A DNA stretch of 64,000 nucleotides, from assembly GCF_900107195.1 (NCBI RefSeq), contig NZ_FNPB01000003.1:265001-329000 (forward strand). The letters are read 5' to 3'. The DNA comes from Halobellus clavatus (lineage in GTDB: Archaea > Halobacteriota > Halobacteria > Halobacteriales > Haloferacaceae). A model generated the notes under the pieces. It made no database searches. It was not told the origin of the DNA and saw nothing but the letters and a program-made list of their open reading frames with translations. The position numbers were made by a program, and so were the translations under genes. Of the stretch, positions 44,101 through 52,776 are shown piece after piece. Positions within the stretch are counted from its first letter, which is position 1; each line of letters begins with the position of its first letter.

Positions 44101-45708
44101 GGGTCGGTTCGGGCCGGGTACATCGACGCCTGGGCCTCGTTCCTCGCGGACAAGGACTTCCCGGAGTCGGTCCGCGGCGACGACAGACTCACAAACCAGT
44201 ACAAGGCCTGTCTGATGAGCCTTCGCGCCGTCGAGGACAAGACGTTCTTGGGGGCCGGGATCGCCTCGCCGTCAGTGCCGTGGGGCGAGGCCGTCACCGC
44301 CGAGGAGGCCAAGGGGTACGGCTACAACTTCGTCTGGTCGCGCGACCTCTATCAGGTGTTTACCGCCTTCGAGGCGGTCGGCGACATCGAGACAGGCCGG
44401 CTGGCGCTCGAGTACATTTATCAGTACCAACAGGACGATCGCGGGTTCATCCCGCAGAACACCTACCTGAACGGCCGGACTCGCTGGGGCGGCGAGCAGA
44501 TGGACAACATCTCGTTCCCGGCGGTGATGGCCTGGATGCTCCGCCAGCACGGCGTCGGCTTCGATGACGCCGGGTACGACTACAGCAACGTCAAGCGCTC
44601 GGCCGACTACGTCGCCCGCAACGGACCGCCGACGGCCCAGGAGCGCTGGGAGGAGGAAGCGGGCTACTCGCCGTCTTCGATCGCCGCCGAGATCGCCGGA
44701 CTCACGTGCGCGGCCGACATCGCTCGGGAGGAGGGCCACGACGCGGACGCGCTCATCTGGCAGTCCCTCGCGGACGACTGGAGGGACCGCGTCGAGGAGT
44801 GGACCGCGACCGAAACGGGGTCGAAGCGCCACACGAACACGCCGTACTACGTCCGGATCACTCGCGACGGTGACCCCGACGCGGGTCACCTCCGGACGCT
44901 CGCGAACAACGGTCCGACGCTCGACGAGCGCGAGATCATCGACGCGGGATTCCTCGAACTCGCGCGACTCGGGATCAAGCCCGCTGACGACGACACGATG
45001 GTGAACTCGGTACAGGAGGTCGACGACACCATCCGGGTCGACACGCCGCACGGTCCGGCGTTCTACCGGTACAACGGCGACGGCTACGGCGAGCGGGCCG
45101 TCGACGAGGAGGGGGCTCCGTGGTCGATCGAGGCCAAGGGCAAGGGCCGACTCTGGCCGATCTTCACGGGCGAGCGCGGCGAGTACGAACTCCTCCACGA
45201 CCCCGACGAGGAGGCGCTCGAACCGCAGAATATGCTCGAGACGATGGCGGGCTTTGCGAACTCCGGGCGGATGCTCGCCGAGCAGGTGTGGGACCGACAG
45301 CACAGCACGGAGTACAACTGGGCGTTCGGGGAGGGAACCGGAGCGGCGACCCCGTTGGCCTGGTCGATGGCGCAGTACGTCCGACTCGCCCACAGCGTCG
45401 ACGCCGGCGAACCCATCGAGATGCCGTCGGTCATCCGCGAACGCTTCCTCGAAACCGATCGCCAGGACGCGCCGCGTCTCCAGGTCAGCACGCGGTTTAT
45501 GGGCGACGAAATCGTCGTCTCCGGCCGGACGGACGGGGCGGTCGTCGCGGTGAAAACCCCGACCGAGACGCAGGTTGTCGACCCCGACGAGGGATCCTTC
45601 GAGGCCTCTCTCGACATCGAACACGGCGAGAACCAGATCACCGTTGCCGCCGCGAGCGACGAGGACCTCTCGGTCGCCGGGACGAACGTGACCCGGCTCA
45701 CGCTGTAA
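41161..45708 (+). CDS. Two-module GH15 glucan 1,4-alpha-glucosidase
   Basis: A 1515-residue cytosolic protein with two GH15 units. Module 1 (~1-700) has a beta-sandwich then a helical barrel (GGYGYTWFRDQAEVGR, WPHRAWAIDG, CQNAWENMTGRF). Module 2 (~715-1410) has a glucodextranase-like N-domain, then GYNFVWSRDLYQVF, RWGGEQMDN, RWEEEAGYSPSSIAAEIAG (general acid Glu) and FGEGTGAATPLAWS (base Glu). A beta-rich C-terminal domain completes it. It should release glucose from malto-oligosaccharides. Module 1 has WEN where WEE is expected, so its activity is less certain. ATG 41161 is ~30 nt from a TATA-like ATACTTATG. Confidence 0.88.
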   Translation: MRLRTVLNEYKRDRDKRFPGELPTSGGAFSGHGDRLVYVGGDGALRDYSSALSGLYGIDRSRFAIEAEGEIRWFDDLELVRQHYYRETSLVETEYNAGSYTVHQYDLTLGRAHVTHVELRGAIPTDAHLTAFLTLAPEGRETKVSRLIHETGGPNEAQAVEVFHRREHDYVTASTGIDDVRGQIPERFEEMLSEDAFEFPRDAVLERYEDTHLSGDIVVSAPLEPEDRGVQTTLVTQLSDHEEVDREDALRDLRHCALEHATADDIRAAARQRAEVSVPDGVSRPSAVRSDLRALSLLTAPSGAQIAGPEFDPFYTHTGGYGYTWFRDQAEVGRCLATADDLLGLDAGARLTAIAEFFCDTQLDDGSWPHRAWAIDGSLAPGWANARVEASGVPEYQADQTASVVSFLTTLLTERSKELSAGLEARIRNAVRDGVDVLDDTLGDDGLPETCQNAWENMTGRFVHTAATYLHAYATVAAGPVDDDLKRRAGEQATAVFEGLDRLWDDHYEVYALRLRDGDDRDARLDSGSFALVEAFAAYDELDQVDEIPAAKLERLKMHLDRAFTDLRRESDDGDVEGLIRFEGDYWRSAEQDDEKVWSVSTAWGANAAADFAELLESYGDEEAGAAFRETATELYELLGADGPFASDAGYLAEQVFDDGTADSAVPLGWSHALRLRATGVLGEQDALPAPKAAPSGPSGRPRWTTGEKYGVATVPDHTETDPSRIWFTLTEGSLTEVRFPRVDLMNLRTLDFLVVDEDSNYTARTHNETRRDDDADTIERRVEVADDDALLYRHVIAETGDGRGHQWTLKAEYVPDPEHDAVLVDVDFQADDDNEYELYAVADAALVNTGTTDRGLRLGGPNGYHLVARDASAYDQEGDTEPLLIDEEGDEYSVAAAMAAANRFEWATVGVAGSEYLSELFSDGTAPTPESSVDDENVVLVGRVGTGETVGNRLALGFAEDADTAAALGEAAGALSREYGSVRAGYIDAWASFLADKDFPESVRGDDRLTNQYKACLMSLRAVEDKTFLGAGIASPSVPWGEAVTAEEAKGYGYNFVWSRDLYQVFTAFEAVGDIETGRLALEYIYQYQQDDRGFIPQNTYLNGRTRWGGEQMDNISFPAVMAWMLRQHGVGFDDAGYDYSNVKRSADYVARNGPPTAQERWEEEAGYSPSSIAAEIAGLTCAADIAREEGHDADALIWQSLADDWRDRVEEWTATETGSKRHTNTPYYVRITRDGDPDAGHLRTLANNGPTLDEREIIDAGFLELARLGIKPADDDTMVNSVQEVDDTIRVDTPHGPAFYRYNGDGYGERAVDEEGAPWSIEAKGKGRLWPIFTGERGEYELLHDPDEEALEPQNMLETMAGFANSGRMLAEQVWDRQHSTEYNWAFGEGTGAATPLAWSMAQYVRLAHSVDAGEPIEMPSVIRERFLETDRQDAPRLQVSTRFMGDEIVVSGRTDGAVVAVKTPTETQVVDPDEGSFEASLDIEHGENQITVAAASDEDLSVAGTNVTRLTL

Positions 45709-45772
45709 TCGCCGCCGACAGCGACGCCGAATCCGCCGCGGCGCTTTTGCCCCGGTGGCTCCTCTCTCCGGT

Positions 45773-46252
45773 ATGGCCACGTACTCACGACTGACGCGCG
45801 TCGACGCACCACTCTCCGCAGTCTGGGACTTTCACTCACGCGTCTCCGGCCTCGAAGCGCTCACGCCCGACTGGATGAACCTCCAGATCGAAGCGGTGAC
45901 CGGGCCGGACGGCGACCCCGATCCCGAGCTCCTGACCGAGGGGTCGGAGATCCAGATGTCGATGCAGCCGTTCGGGATCGCCCCCCGGCAGGAGTGGCGT
46001 TCGGTGATCACCGAGCGCGAGGAGGGCATCGACCAGGCGATGTTCCGCGACGAGATGCGCGGCGGCCCGTTCGCGACGTGGATCCACACCCACCGGTTCG
46101 TCGCCGACGGCGAGGAGACCATCATCGACGACGAGGTCGAGTACGAACTCCCGGGCGGTGGGATCGGTCGATCGGTCTCTCCGCTCGCCGTCGTCGGATT
46201 CGAGCCGATGTTTCGGGGGCGACACCGGAAGACGAAAGCGCTGCTGGAGTAA
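45773..46252 (+). CDS. SRPBCC (START-like) family protein
   Basis: A 159-residue protein of the polyketide cyclase/START-like helix-grip fold: VDAPLSAVWDFHSRVSGLEALTPDW, then SVITEREEGIDQAMFRDEM, then GPFATWIHTHRF, then GIGRSVSPLAVVGFEPMF. The fold binds hydrophobic ligands. The ligand is unknown. Encoded 64 nt downstream of the GH15 gene. Confidence 0.83.
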   Translation: MATYSRLTRVDAPLSAVWDFHSRVSGLEALTPDWMNLQIEAVTGPDGDPDPELLTEGSEIQMSMQPFGIAPRQEWRSVITEREEGIDQAMFRDEMRGGPFATWIHTHRFVADGEETIIDDEVEYELPGGGIGRSVSPLAVVGFEPMFRGRHRKTKALLE

Positions 46253-46293
46253 CGGCGACTATATTGAACTACCAGGGGCCTGAACGGAGAGGT

Positions 46294-46758
46294 ATGGACT
46301 GTCCCCGCTGCGGCACCCCGTTGACGACGATCGCCATCGCGGGTGGAGACAGCGAAGCGGCGTACTGCGAGCACTGTCGGTTCTCAGGCGTCACCTCGGA
46401 GTTCGAATCGTCGCCCGAAACTGCGGAATCCTGGGACGAAGCCGTCGAACGATTCAGGCGGTCGGCCGCCTCTCGATCGGACCCAGGAGACGCCGGGGAC
46501 GAGTCAGCATCCGAGAGCCTCGAATCGGAAGCAGCAGCAGATGAGGAAGGCGACACGTCGGCGTCCGAGAGCTCCAACGAGGCCGAGGCTGAAGAGCGTG
46601 ATGAGTCGGCATCCGAGGAATCCGACGCGTCTCCGTCACCAGCCGGAACGGAGGCGCGAACCGAAGACGGGGAGAGCGGAGGGTCCGGACCGGAACAGGG
46701 TGAAGAAAGCGAGGATGTGGAATCTGCGAACGGGTCCGCCGACGAGAGCACGACCTGA
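46294..46758 (+). CDS. Zinc-ribbon protein with long acidic Ser/Glu tail
   Basis: A 154-residue protein. The N-terminal ~45 residues form a zinc ribbon (MDCPRCGTPLTTI, then AAYCEHCRFSG). The C-terminal ~100 residues are a low-complexity Ser/Glu/Asp/Ala tail with imperfect repeats of DESASE-like and EESDASPSP-like blocks, without structure. The stop is followed by an 8-bp hairpin. Function unknown; the ribbon may bind nucleic acid or protein while the tail keeps it soluble in high salt. Confidence 0.8.
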   Translation: MDCPRCGTPLTTIAIAGGDSEAAYCEHCRFSGVTSEFESSPETAESWDEAVERFRRSAASRSDPGDAGDESASESLESEAAADEEGDTSASESSNEAEAEERDESASEESDASPSPAGTEARTEDGESGGSGPEQGEESEDVESANGSADESTT

Positions 46759-46760
46759 TG

Positions 46761-46781
46761 CCGACAGGTCTCGCCTGTCGG
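46761..46781. terminator. Hairpin after the zinc-ribbon gene
   Basis: CCGACAGG (46761-46768) and CCTGTCGG (46774-46781), a perfect 8-bp stem with a 5-nt loop, just past the stop. No T-tract follows, so its role in termination is uncertain. Confidence 0.4.
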
Positions 46782-46791
46782 TACTCGGCGG

Positions 46792-46860
46792 TCAGGCACT
46801 AGGTGGAGGCTCAGGCACTAGGTGGAGGGTCAGACACCAGGTGGAGGCTCAGGCACCAGT
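46792..46860. repeat. 19-bp tandem repeat array
   Basis: Units TCAGGCACTAGGTGGAGGC at 46792-46810, 46811-46829 and 46830-46848 (second and third with substitutions), plus a partial unit to 46860. It lies between convergent genes. Confidence 0.85.
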
Positions 46861-46929
46861 GGCCAACTCCACCGAATCGGGGTCGCAGCCGCGATCGCGG
46901 CCGCGGCGTCGATCCGAAAGCGCTGGGGC

Positions 46930-47958
46930 TCAGTCCTCCGGTTCCGGCGCGCCCACTCCGGCGGCCCCGGGGCCGTCGGATTCTTCCTCCGAACGAGCGG
47001 CCACGAGCGCCCCGCGCGCGACGCTGTAGAGCGGGTCGTCGACGCTCTGGACGTCGCTGATCGAGAAGGGAATCTGGACGTCCTCGAGGTGTTGCTCGAA
47101 CAGTTTCTCGAATCCGTCCGGGCTCGAGGTCCCGCCGGTCACGACGACTGGCACGTCCAGATCCTCCTCAACGTCCTCCTCGTCGACCTCTGCGGAGAGC
47201 TTCTCGACGACGTAGTCCAAGAGGTTCTCGTAGTAGATCGAGAGCGCGCCCTCGACGCCGCCGACGTCGGTCTGGAAGTCGAGCGCGAAGTCGTCCTCCT
47301 TGATCGAGGTCACTTTGTCGACCGGGGTCCCGGTGGCCTGGCTGGCCTGCTGGTCGATCCAGTCACCACCCCGAGCGATCGAGAACTTCATCACCGGCAC
47401 CGCGTAGTAGGCCAGACAGACGTTCGTCATCCCGGCACCGAAGGAGACACCGAGTCCGGTGAAGTTGTGATCTGCCAGTTCGCTGTAGATCACGGCCATC
47501 CCTTCGTTGATCGGCTCGGGTTCGTAGCCCATATCCCCCAGCATAGACTCGAGCGTCTTCTGGTGATAGAGCGTCGAGAGCTCCGAGTCGATCGGATCGG
47601 CGGGTGAGGAGAAGAACAGGTTCTCGCCCGGCGAGTCGGGTTCGCCGACGACCTGTTCGGTGATGAGTTTGATCATCGGAATCGCCGACGCCTCTTCGCT
47701 GGAGAGGATCCCGCGCTGCATCGGTCGGCGCGTCTCCTTGTTGAAGATGTTCGCGAAGTTGAGGGCGTCGTCGCCGACGACGTACACCTTGTCATCCTTC
47801 CGGATGTGGAGGACCTCGCTCCGCGACAACATCTGTTCGGCCATATCGCTATACTCGATTTCGACGAAGGAGTTCCGCTGTTGTACGAACTTCGTCCCGT
47901 CACCTTCAGGGCTCGATGACAGGATGTTCATCGTACCGACGTCCAGGCCTTTGGCCAT
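46930..47958 (-). CDS. Salactin/volactin-type actin homologue
   Basis: A 342-residue protein of the haloarchaeal actin family. Phosphate-binding loop 1 is [12 protein letters not shown], loop 2 is [17 protein letters not shown], and the adenosine motif is [19 protein letters not shown]. Salactin in Halobacterium is a dynamically unstable filament affecting partitioning, and volactin in Haloferax controls disk shape; which is closer cannot be decided by eye. ATG 47958 ([10 protein letters not shown]) is the family start. The C-terminus is a short acidic/Gly tail. Preceded upstream by a membrane protein gene with repeated T-tracts in between. Confidence 0.9.
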   Translation of the reverse strand: MAKGLDVGTMNILSSSPEGDGTKFVQQRNSFVEIEYSDMAEQMLSRSEVLHIRKDDKVYVVGDDALNFANIFNKETRRPMQRGILSSEEASAIPMIKLITEQVVGEPDSPGENLFFSSPADPIDSELSTLYHQKTLESMLGDMGYEPEPINEGMAVIYSELADHNFTGLGVSFGAGMTNVCLAYYAVPVMKFSIARGGDWIDQQASQATGTPVDKVTSIKEDDFALDFQTDVGGVEGALSIYYENLLDYVVEKLSAEVDEEDVEEDLDVPVVVTGGTSSPDGFEKLFEQHLEDVQIPFSISDVQSVDDPLYSVARGALVAARSEEESDGPGAAGVGAPEPED

Positions 47959-47982
47959 AGATAACACTCGATTGGATACCAC

Positions 47983-48095
47983 AAAAATTGCACTGTGTTT
48001 TTTGTTGTCATATTTCACGGACCCCACACCGTGGACGGCGTATCGGTCGGCTATGGACCGCAAAAAGTCCGGTCGGCTATGGACCGCAAAAAGTC
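47983..48095 (-). terminator. 26-bp repeats with T-tracts downstream of the membrane gene
   Basis: Two perfect 26-bp units (48044-48069 and 48070-48095), each containing a five-T run on the minus strand, a degenerate third copy at about 48096-48122, and another T5 at 47983-47987. They lie between the stop of the membrane gene (48145) and the salactin start, so they could act as serial terminators. Confidence 0.5.
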
Positions 48096-48144
48096 CGGAC
48101 GGCTTATGGACTGGCTACCAGTCGGGACCGTGAGACAGCCGGCC

Positions 48145-49062
48145 TCACGAAAACAGGTTGCGCAGGCTGTCGATCACGCCGCCGGAGGTGTCCTCTTGCT
48201 CCTGTTCTTCCCGCTCGCGCTGCTTGGCCCGCAGTTCTGCGAGCGCATTCGCCTGTTCGGAGGTGTCTGATTCGCTCGTGGCGGTCTTGCGCTGTCCACC
48301 GCGGAGGCCCTGTAGACCCGCCACCGCGTCGTCGACGCTCCCGCCGCGGGACTCGTTCGCCGAGGCGTTGTCGAGGCCGATGCTGTCGGCGTCGTCGAGG
48401 GACGAGTCGGTGAGCGTCAGGGTTTGTCCGCTGTCGCGCTCGACGCCGCCCCAGTTGATCTCGGCGTCTTCCATCGCGTCCTCGATGTCACGACGGACCT
48501 GCTCGTCCGTGATCTCCGTACTCTCAGTCGCTGTCGACTCAGATTTGGATCCCGATGCCCCTGTCTCGGCCTCGCCGGAGAGTTCGGTCTCCGTCCGGAC
48601 CGTCGCCCGCTCGACGTGGTAGCCCGAGAGCGCCGTCCCGGCGGTGGCCACGACAATGACCGCACCGAGGGCGTACACCCCGACGACGGTGCTGCTGTAG
48701 GTGTACCACGCCTGCGGGTAGATCTGCGTAAACCGGACGGCGGCGACCACACAGGCGAGGACGCCCACGGCGGACGCCGCGTCGATTCTGCGCGATACCG
48801 GGAGCAGGACGGTGATCCCGAAGAGGACCAGCGGGAGTCCGCAGGCCCCCGCCGTCACCGCAAGTTCGCGGACGACGAACTTGAACGTCCCACTGGGCGG
48901 GAGCGTGGTGCTCCACAGGAAGGCGGTTATCGAGACGACGACGAGTCCGACACCGGTGAAGAATATCCCGAACCCTGCATAGAGGTCGCGGCTGTCGCGT
49001 ACCGGTCCGACGTACCGGCGGTACAGGGAGTGGAGGAAGGCTCCAGGCCGGGTTCGTTCCAT
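48145..49062 (-). CDS. Membrane protein with long acidic cytoplasmic tail
   Basis: A 305-residue protein. Four hydrophobic helices (about residues 28-50, 60-83, 90-110 and 117-140) are followed by a ~160-residue charged C-terminal tail. The tail holds an Asp/Glu-rich central part and a Gln/Glu/Arg coiled stretch (LAELRAKQREREEQEQE) ending SLRNLFS. No catalytic motif. It is a haloarchaea-type protein without assigned function. ATG 49062 (MERTRPGAF) is ~30 nt from a TATA-like AATTATATG; ATG 49089 is an in-frame alternative. Being next to an actin gene makes a membrane anchor role conceivable, not shown. Confidence 0.78.
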   Translation of the reverse strand: MERTRPGAFLHSLYRRYVGPVRDSRDLYAGFGIFFTGVGLVVVSITAFLWSTTLPPSGTFKFVVRELAVTAGACGLPLVLFGITVLLPVSRRIDAASAVGVLACVVAAVRFTQIYPQAWYTYSSTVVGVYALGAVIVVATAGTALSGYHVERATVRTETELSGEAETGASGSKSESTATESTEITDEQVRRDIEDAMEDAEINWGGVERDSGQTLTLTDSSLDDADSIGLDNASANESRGGSVDDAVAGLQGLRGGQRKTATSESDTSEQANALAELRAKQREREEQEQEDTSGGVIDSLRNLFS

Positions 49063-49233
49063 ATATACACCGATTGGGACGAGCGTCATATAATTTCGCC
49101 CCTCGTCAGGCTGTCCACGGCGGGCCGTCAGACGGGGCCCGCCGCTCCCGCCGATCAACGGTGCAGCGGTCCGCCGAAAGCGCTCATCATCCGGCGAAGA
49201 GGACCCCGTATGAACGCCGGCGTCGGGGAGTGA

Positions 49234-49641
49234 TCAGACCCCGGCGTCGAGTGCCTCAACCCAGCGGTCCGGGAGCGGTCTCGATTCGCCGGTTTCAGGG
49301 TCGACGACGACCTGCACCGATGAGCCAGTGGCCACGACCTCGCCCTCGAACGTGAGTTCGTACGCTAACTCGAACGAGGACTCGCCGACGCTCGTAGGCT
49401 CCATCGCGACCGAGACGGTTCCCATCCCCCCGATGGGCTGGCGGTAGTCGAGTTCGAGATGCGCGACGACGACGCTGATGTCGGCGGCCCGCTCGTCGAG
49501 TTCTGCTTCGAGGTACCGGACGCGACACTGCTCGCAGTAGGTGGCGTACACGACGTTGTTGACGTGGCCGACGGCGTCAAGGTCGCGAAACCGGACTTCG
49601 TGTGTCGTCACGTACGGGAATCCAGCGGAATCGACAGACAT
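49234..49641 (-). CDS. 4-hydroxybenzoyl-CoA/acyl-CoA thioesterase (hot-dog fold)
   Basis: A 135-residue thioesterase. The motif RFRDLDAVGHVNNVVYATYCEQCRVRYL has the catalytic Asp and the HVNN signature of the 4HBT family. The helix and beta strands follow normally (HLELDYRQPIGGMGTVSV). It hydrolyses acyl-CoA thioesters in the cytosol. ATG 49641 (MSVDSAGFPYVTTHEV) is the family start; the upstream in-frame stretch is Arg-rich and not protein-like. Confidence 0.9.
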   Translation of the reverse strand: MSVDSAGFPYVTTHEVRFRDLDAVGHVNNVVYATYCEQCRVRYLEAELDERAADISVVVAHLELDYRQPIGGMGTVSVAMEPTSVGESSFELAYELTFEGEVVATGSSVQVVVDPETGESRPLPDRWVEALDAGV

Positions 49642-49694
49642 ACTGCCGTCTCGATCCGCCAACGGGAAAGATGACCGATCGAGCCCGAGACGGC

Positions 49695-50000
49695 TTACGG
49701 ACCGTTCGCCTGGGGGCCTCCGTCGCACTCGGCCGACGCGACGGGCTGGCTTCCAGTCGCCGATTGCCGCGCGGTGAGGCCGACCGCGCGCCACACGTCC
49801 CCGCGGACACCGATTCGAGACAGTTCGACTGGGACCGTGGCCTCGACGGGGAGCGTCCCGAGCGTCCGCCTGATCTCCGGTGTCTCGTACGCACAGATGT
49901 GTCGGATCTCGTTCGATTCAGGGACTTCGACGGTCATCGTGCCGTGATCGTTCATCGGCCGCAGCACGACGACGCGCACTGGGGAATCTGCGCGGGCCAT
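49695..50000 (-). CDS. Small conserved hypothetical protein
   Basis: A 101-residue soluble protein (ARADSPVRVVVLRPMNDHGTMTVEVPESNEIRHICAYETPEIRR) with an N-terminal beta-rich part and a disordered end. Cys residues are scattered and do not form a metal site. A TATA-like GCTTAAGC lies ~28 nt before the ATG at 50000. It looks like one of the unassigned small haloarchaeal families. Function unknown. Confidence 0.7.
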   Translation of the reverse strand: MARADSPVRVVVLRPMNDHGTMTVEVPESNEIRHICAYETPEIRRTLGTLPVEATVPVELSRIGVRGDVWRAVGLTARQSATGSQPVASAECDGGPQANGP

Positions 50001-50065
50001 TACGAACGTCAGACGTCGCTACCCGCTTAAGCGAATATATGAGTGATACGGGTGGATCCGGAGCG

Positions 50066-50401
50066 CTACGTAGTCTCAGAGTTCTCTGGTGACGGCTCGC
50101 GGACTTCCTCATCGATCCAGCCGGCGAAGCTATCGAGCACGTCCGCCTCGTCGAACCGCTCGATGCAGGGGACGTCGTTCGGATGAACCGCTTCGAGCCG
50201 GGTCTTCAGGTCCCCATACCGTTCGGCCGTCGTCTTCGCGAGGAGGATCGACTCGTCGTCGCCCTCGTGGACGGTCCCGTCCCACCGATAGAACGACTCG
50301 CAGTCGACGACATTCACGCAGGCCGCCAGCCGTTCTTCGACGAGGAACGAGGCGAGTTCTCGGGCGGCATCGCGAGGGGCTGTGATGTAGACTGTCGGCA
50401 T
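50066..50401 (-). CDS. cutA: Divalent-cation tolerance protein CutA
   Basis: A 111-residue trimeric ferredoxin-like protein. The core is YITAPRDAARELASFLVEERLAACVNVV, then YRWDGTVHEGDDESILLAKTTAERY, then LKTRLEAVHPNDVPCIERFDEADV and a C-terminal SFAGWIDEEV. Once named for copper tolerance, its precise role is unresolved. ATG 50401 is the family start; an upstream in-frame extension is not family-like. Confidence 0.93.
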   Translation of the reverse strand: MPTVYITAPRDAARELASFLVEERLAACVNVVDCESFYRWDGTVHEGDDESILLAKTTAERYGDLKTRLEAVHPNDVPCIERFDEADVLDSFAGWIDEEVREPSPENSETT

Positions 50402-50569
50402 CGGATCGACGATTGGGACCGATCCGCGTAAATCACCGTCGCTGATCGAGACCTGCAGAGATCCGAAGCCACCGAAGTGGTGGCCGCGCACTGGGCGGAC
50501 GCAGCGTTGCGCTTCTGCGGTGTCTCTTCCGCTCCAGATTTCCAGGTGACCGGGTGGTTGGTAACGAAC

Positions 50570-50581
50570 GCTATTTATTTA
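50570..50581 (+). promoter_or_regulatory. TATA box of the 7TM histidine kinase gene
   Basis: CTATTTATTTAT, centred ~38 nt before GTG 50615 (the downstream half is closer to 35). It supports a short-leader or leaderless transcript. Confidence 0.4.
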
Positions 50582-50614
50582 TCAAGACCTATGATCTGAT
50601 ACGCTATCCCAACT

Positions 50615-52639
50615 GTGAACACCGTCGGACAACTCTACGTGGGCGTCTTCGCCCTCAGCGGCATCCTGTGTCTCGCTGCCATCACGCGTGCGCGACAGTT
50701 CGACGATCCCTCGGTCCGACGTGGACTCGTATGGCTCCTCGCCACGTCCGGCACGTGGGCACTCCTCAAGACGGCGTTCTTCGTACTCCCCAAACCGCTC
50801 CGTGAACCGGCGTACATCGTCGGACTCGCCATCGGGTTCGCGACGGTCTGGGCGTGGCTGTACTTCTGTTCGGCGTACACCGGCCAGACGTATCATCGAA
50901 ACAGGTCGATTCGGCGGCTCAGTGTCGTCGTGTTCGTCTCCGTGGTCCTGGTCAAGGTCACGAACCCGATACACGGAGCGTACTTCAGCACGACCGAAGT
51001 GACAGCACCGTTCACCTACCTCGCCATCGAGCACAACGTGCTTCACTGGACTGCGACCGGCCTGTCGTACGTGTTGTCGGCGGTCGGACTGTTCCTCATC
51101 TTTCAACTGTTCTTGGAGTCGGGGTACAACACCCGTCCACTCAGTGGCCTGACAGCACTGCTGGGGCTGCCAGTCGTGTTAGATATCGGGTCGCAGTTCA
51201 CGCCGTGGCTGATCGAGGTCATCTATGCGCCCATCGGTGTCGCAGCCTTCGCCATCGGTGTCTTGTTCGTATTCGACCGCCGCTTCCTCGCGGTCCAACG
51301 GACCGCGAGCAGCGAGGATCTGTCGATCTACCTCGACGAACGCGGCCGGATTCGCGATTATACGAACGCGGCTCGGGAGGTAATCCCGGAACTCGACGGA
51401 TCGACCGGCGACCGCCTCTCAGCGGTCGCTCCGGATGTCACGGACGTGATCGACGGCGACGACCAGATCATCGAGCGTCAAGACGCGGACGAAAGTGAAG
51501 AGGCGGAGGAAGCGCGGTACTACTTCGTCTCGACGGGATCTCTCACACTCGGTGACACGGGCGCGCAGGTGATCCAACTGTCCGACGTGACACAGACCGA
51601 ACGCCAGCGGCGCGAACTCGCCGAACGGGAGCGGAAACTCGACGAGCACTTCGTGTTCCGGGTCGATCTCGACGGCCGGTTCACTTTCGTCTCGCCGTCA
51701 ATCGAGGAGTTCCTCGGGTACTCGCCGGCCGAACTCGAAGGCAACCAAATCTCGGCCACGATTCCCAACGAAGCGTCGACCGACCGGGCCTGGGAACAGA
51801 TCGAGCCGGTGTTGAACGGGGAATCGAACAAGGTGCGTGACTTCCCGCTGGAAACGGCGGCCGGGACGACCGTGTTCACCGACATCCGGGCCGTCCCGAT
51901 CTACGACGGGAGCGTCCCACGCGAGGACCGCACGCCGGACGACATCATCGGCGTGCAGTTGATGGTCCGTGACGCGACGGAGCGGCGACAGCGCGAGGGG
52001 CTCATCAGCGTCATCAATCGGGTGCTCCGGCACAACCTGCGAAACAGGATGAACGTCATCACCAGCTACGCAACGATGCTCGAAGAGAAACTCGACGGGG
52101 ACGACGCGACGAAGGCCAGACACATCGGGGACACAGCAGATCGGCTGCTCGACCTCAGCGAATCCGCCCGAGAGATCGAGAACAACCGGGATCTCTCGCC
52201 CGACCTCGAACCGATCGACATCGTCCCGGTCCTGAATCGCACCGTCTCTCAGATCCAGCTCCAGTATCCGGAGGCGGAAATCACGATCGAGGCCCCCGAC
52301 ACTGTCGTCGCGAACACGCACGAGCGTCTGGAAACCGCGCTGTGGGAAGTCCTCGACAACGCCGCAAAACACGGTGAGGACCCTCCGTCCGTCGATATCG
52401 ACGTCACGGTCGATGACACGAGTGTCGCGATCACCGTCAGAGACAGCGGGCCCGGCCTCCCCGAGATGGAACAGGAAGTCCTGCGGTCGAACACCGAAAC
52501 CTCGCTCGTCCACGGCGATGGGCTCGGACTCTGGCTGGTGTACTGGATCGTCACGAGCCTCGACGGTGAGACGAAAGCGGAGTCGTCATCTGCGGGAACG
52601 GCAGTGACGATCCGTCTCCCCAGATACCAGGAAGCGTAG
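50615..52639 (+). CDS. 7TM-domain PAS histidine kinase
   Basis: A 674-residue membrane histidine kinase. Seven transmembrane helices occupy residues ~1-225, the haloarchaeal 7TM sensor module. A divergent PAS-like region (~228-330) and a second PAS domain (~345-460, FRVDLDGRFTFVSPSIEEFLGYSPAELEG) follow. The H-box is VLRHNLRNRMNVI, and the ATPase domain has WEVLDNAAKHG, VRDSGPGLP and GDGLGLWLVYW. GTG is the start. No response regulator gene is adjacent. Confidence 0.9.
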   Translation: MNTVGQLYVGVFALSGILCLAAITRARQFDDPSVRRGLVWLLATSGTWALLKTAFFVLPKPLREPAYIVGLAIGFATVWAWLYFCSAYTGQTYHRNRSIRRLSVVVFVSVVLVKVTNPIHGAYFSTTEVTAPFTYLAIEHNVLHWTATGLSYVLSAVGLFLIFQLFLESGYNTRPLSGLTALLGLPVVLDIGSQFTPWLIEVIYAPIGVAAFAIGVLFVFDRRFLAVQRTASSEDLSIYLDERGRIRDYTNAAREVIPELDGSTGDRLSAVAPDVTDVIDGDDQIIERQDADESEEAEEARYYFVSTGSLTLGDTGAQVIQLSDVTQTERQRRELAERERKLDEHFVFRVDLDGRFTFVSPSIEEFLGYSPAELEGNQISATIPNEASTDRAWEQIEPVLNGESNKVRDFPLETAAGTTVFTDIRAVPIYDGSVPREDRTPDDIIGVQLMVRDATERRQREGLISVINRVLRHNLRNRMNVITSYATMLEEKLDGDDATKARHIGDTADRLLDLSESAREIENNRDLSPDLEPIDIVPVLNRTVSQIQLQYPEAEITIEAPDTVVANTHERLETALWEVLDNAAKHGEDPPSVDIDVTVDDTSVAITVRDSGPGLPEMEQEVLRSNTETSLVHGDGLGLWLVYWIVTSLDGETKAESSSAGTAVTIRLPRYQEA

Positions 52640-52776
52640 CCGCCATCTGGGTCCCAACCACTTCGTCAAGCAGGGGAGACAAGGCTCAGGACCTCCGGGC
52701 TCTGGTTCCTGAGGTGTGGAAGTACCCGGGGAACGACGACCACTGGCGATATATGCCGGGGCGTTCAATTCGTCGT

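Noticed and set aside
44272..45780. 502-codon minus-strand frame inside the GH15 gene
   Set aside because: Antisense shadow, Arg/Val-rich and without homology pattern.
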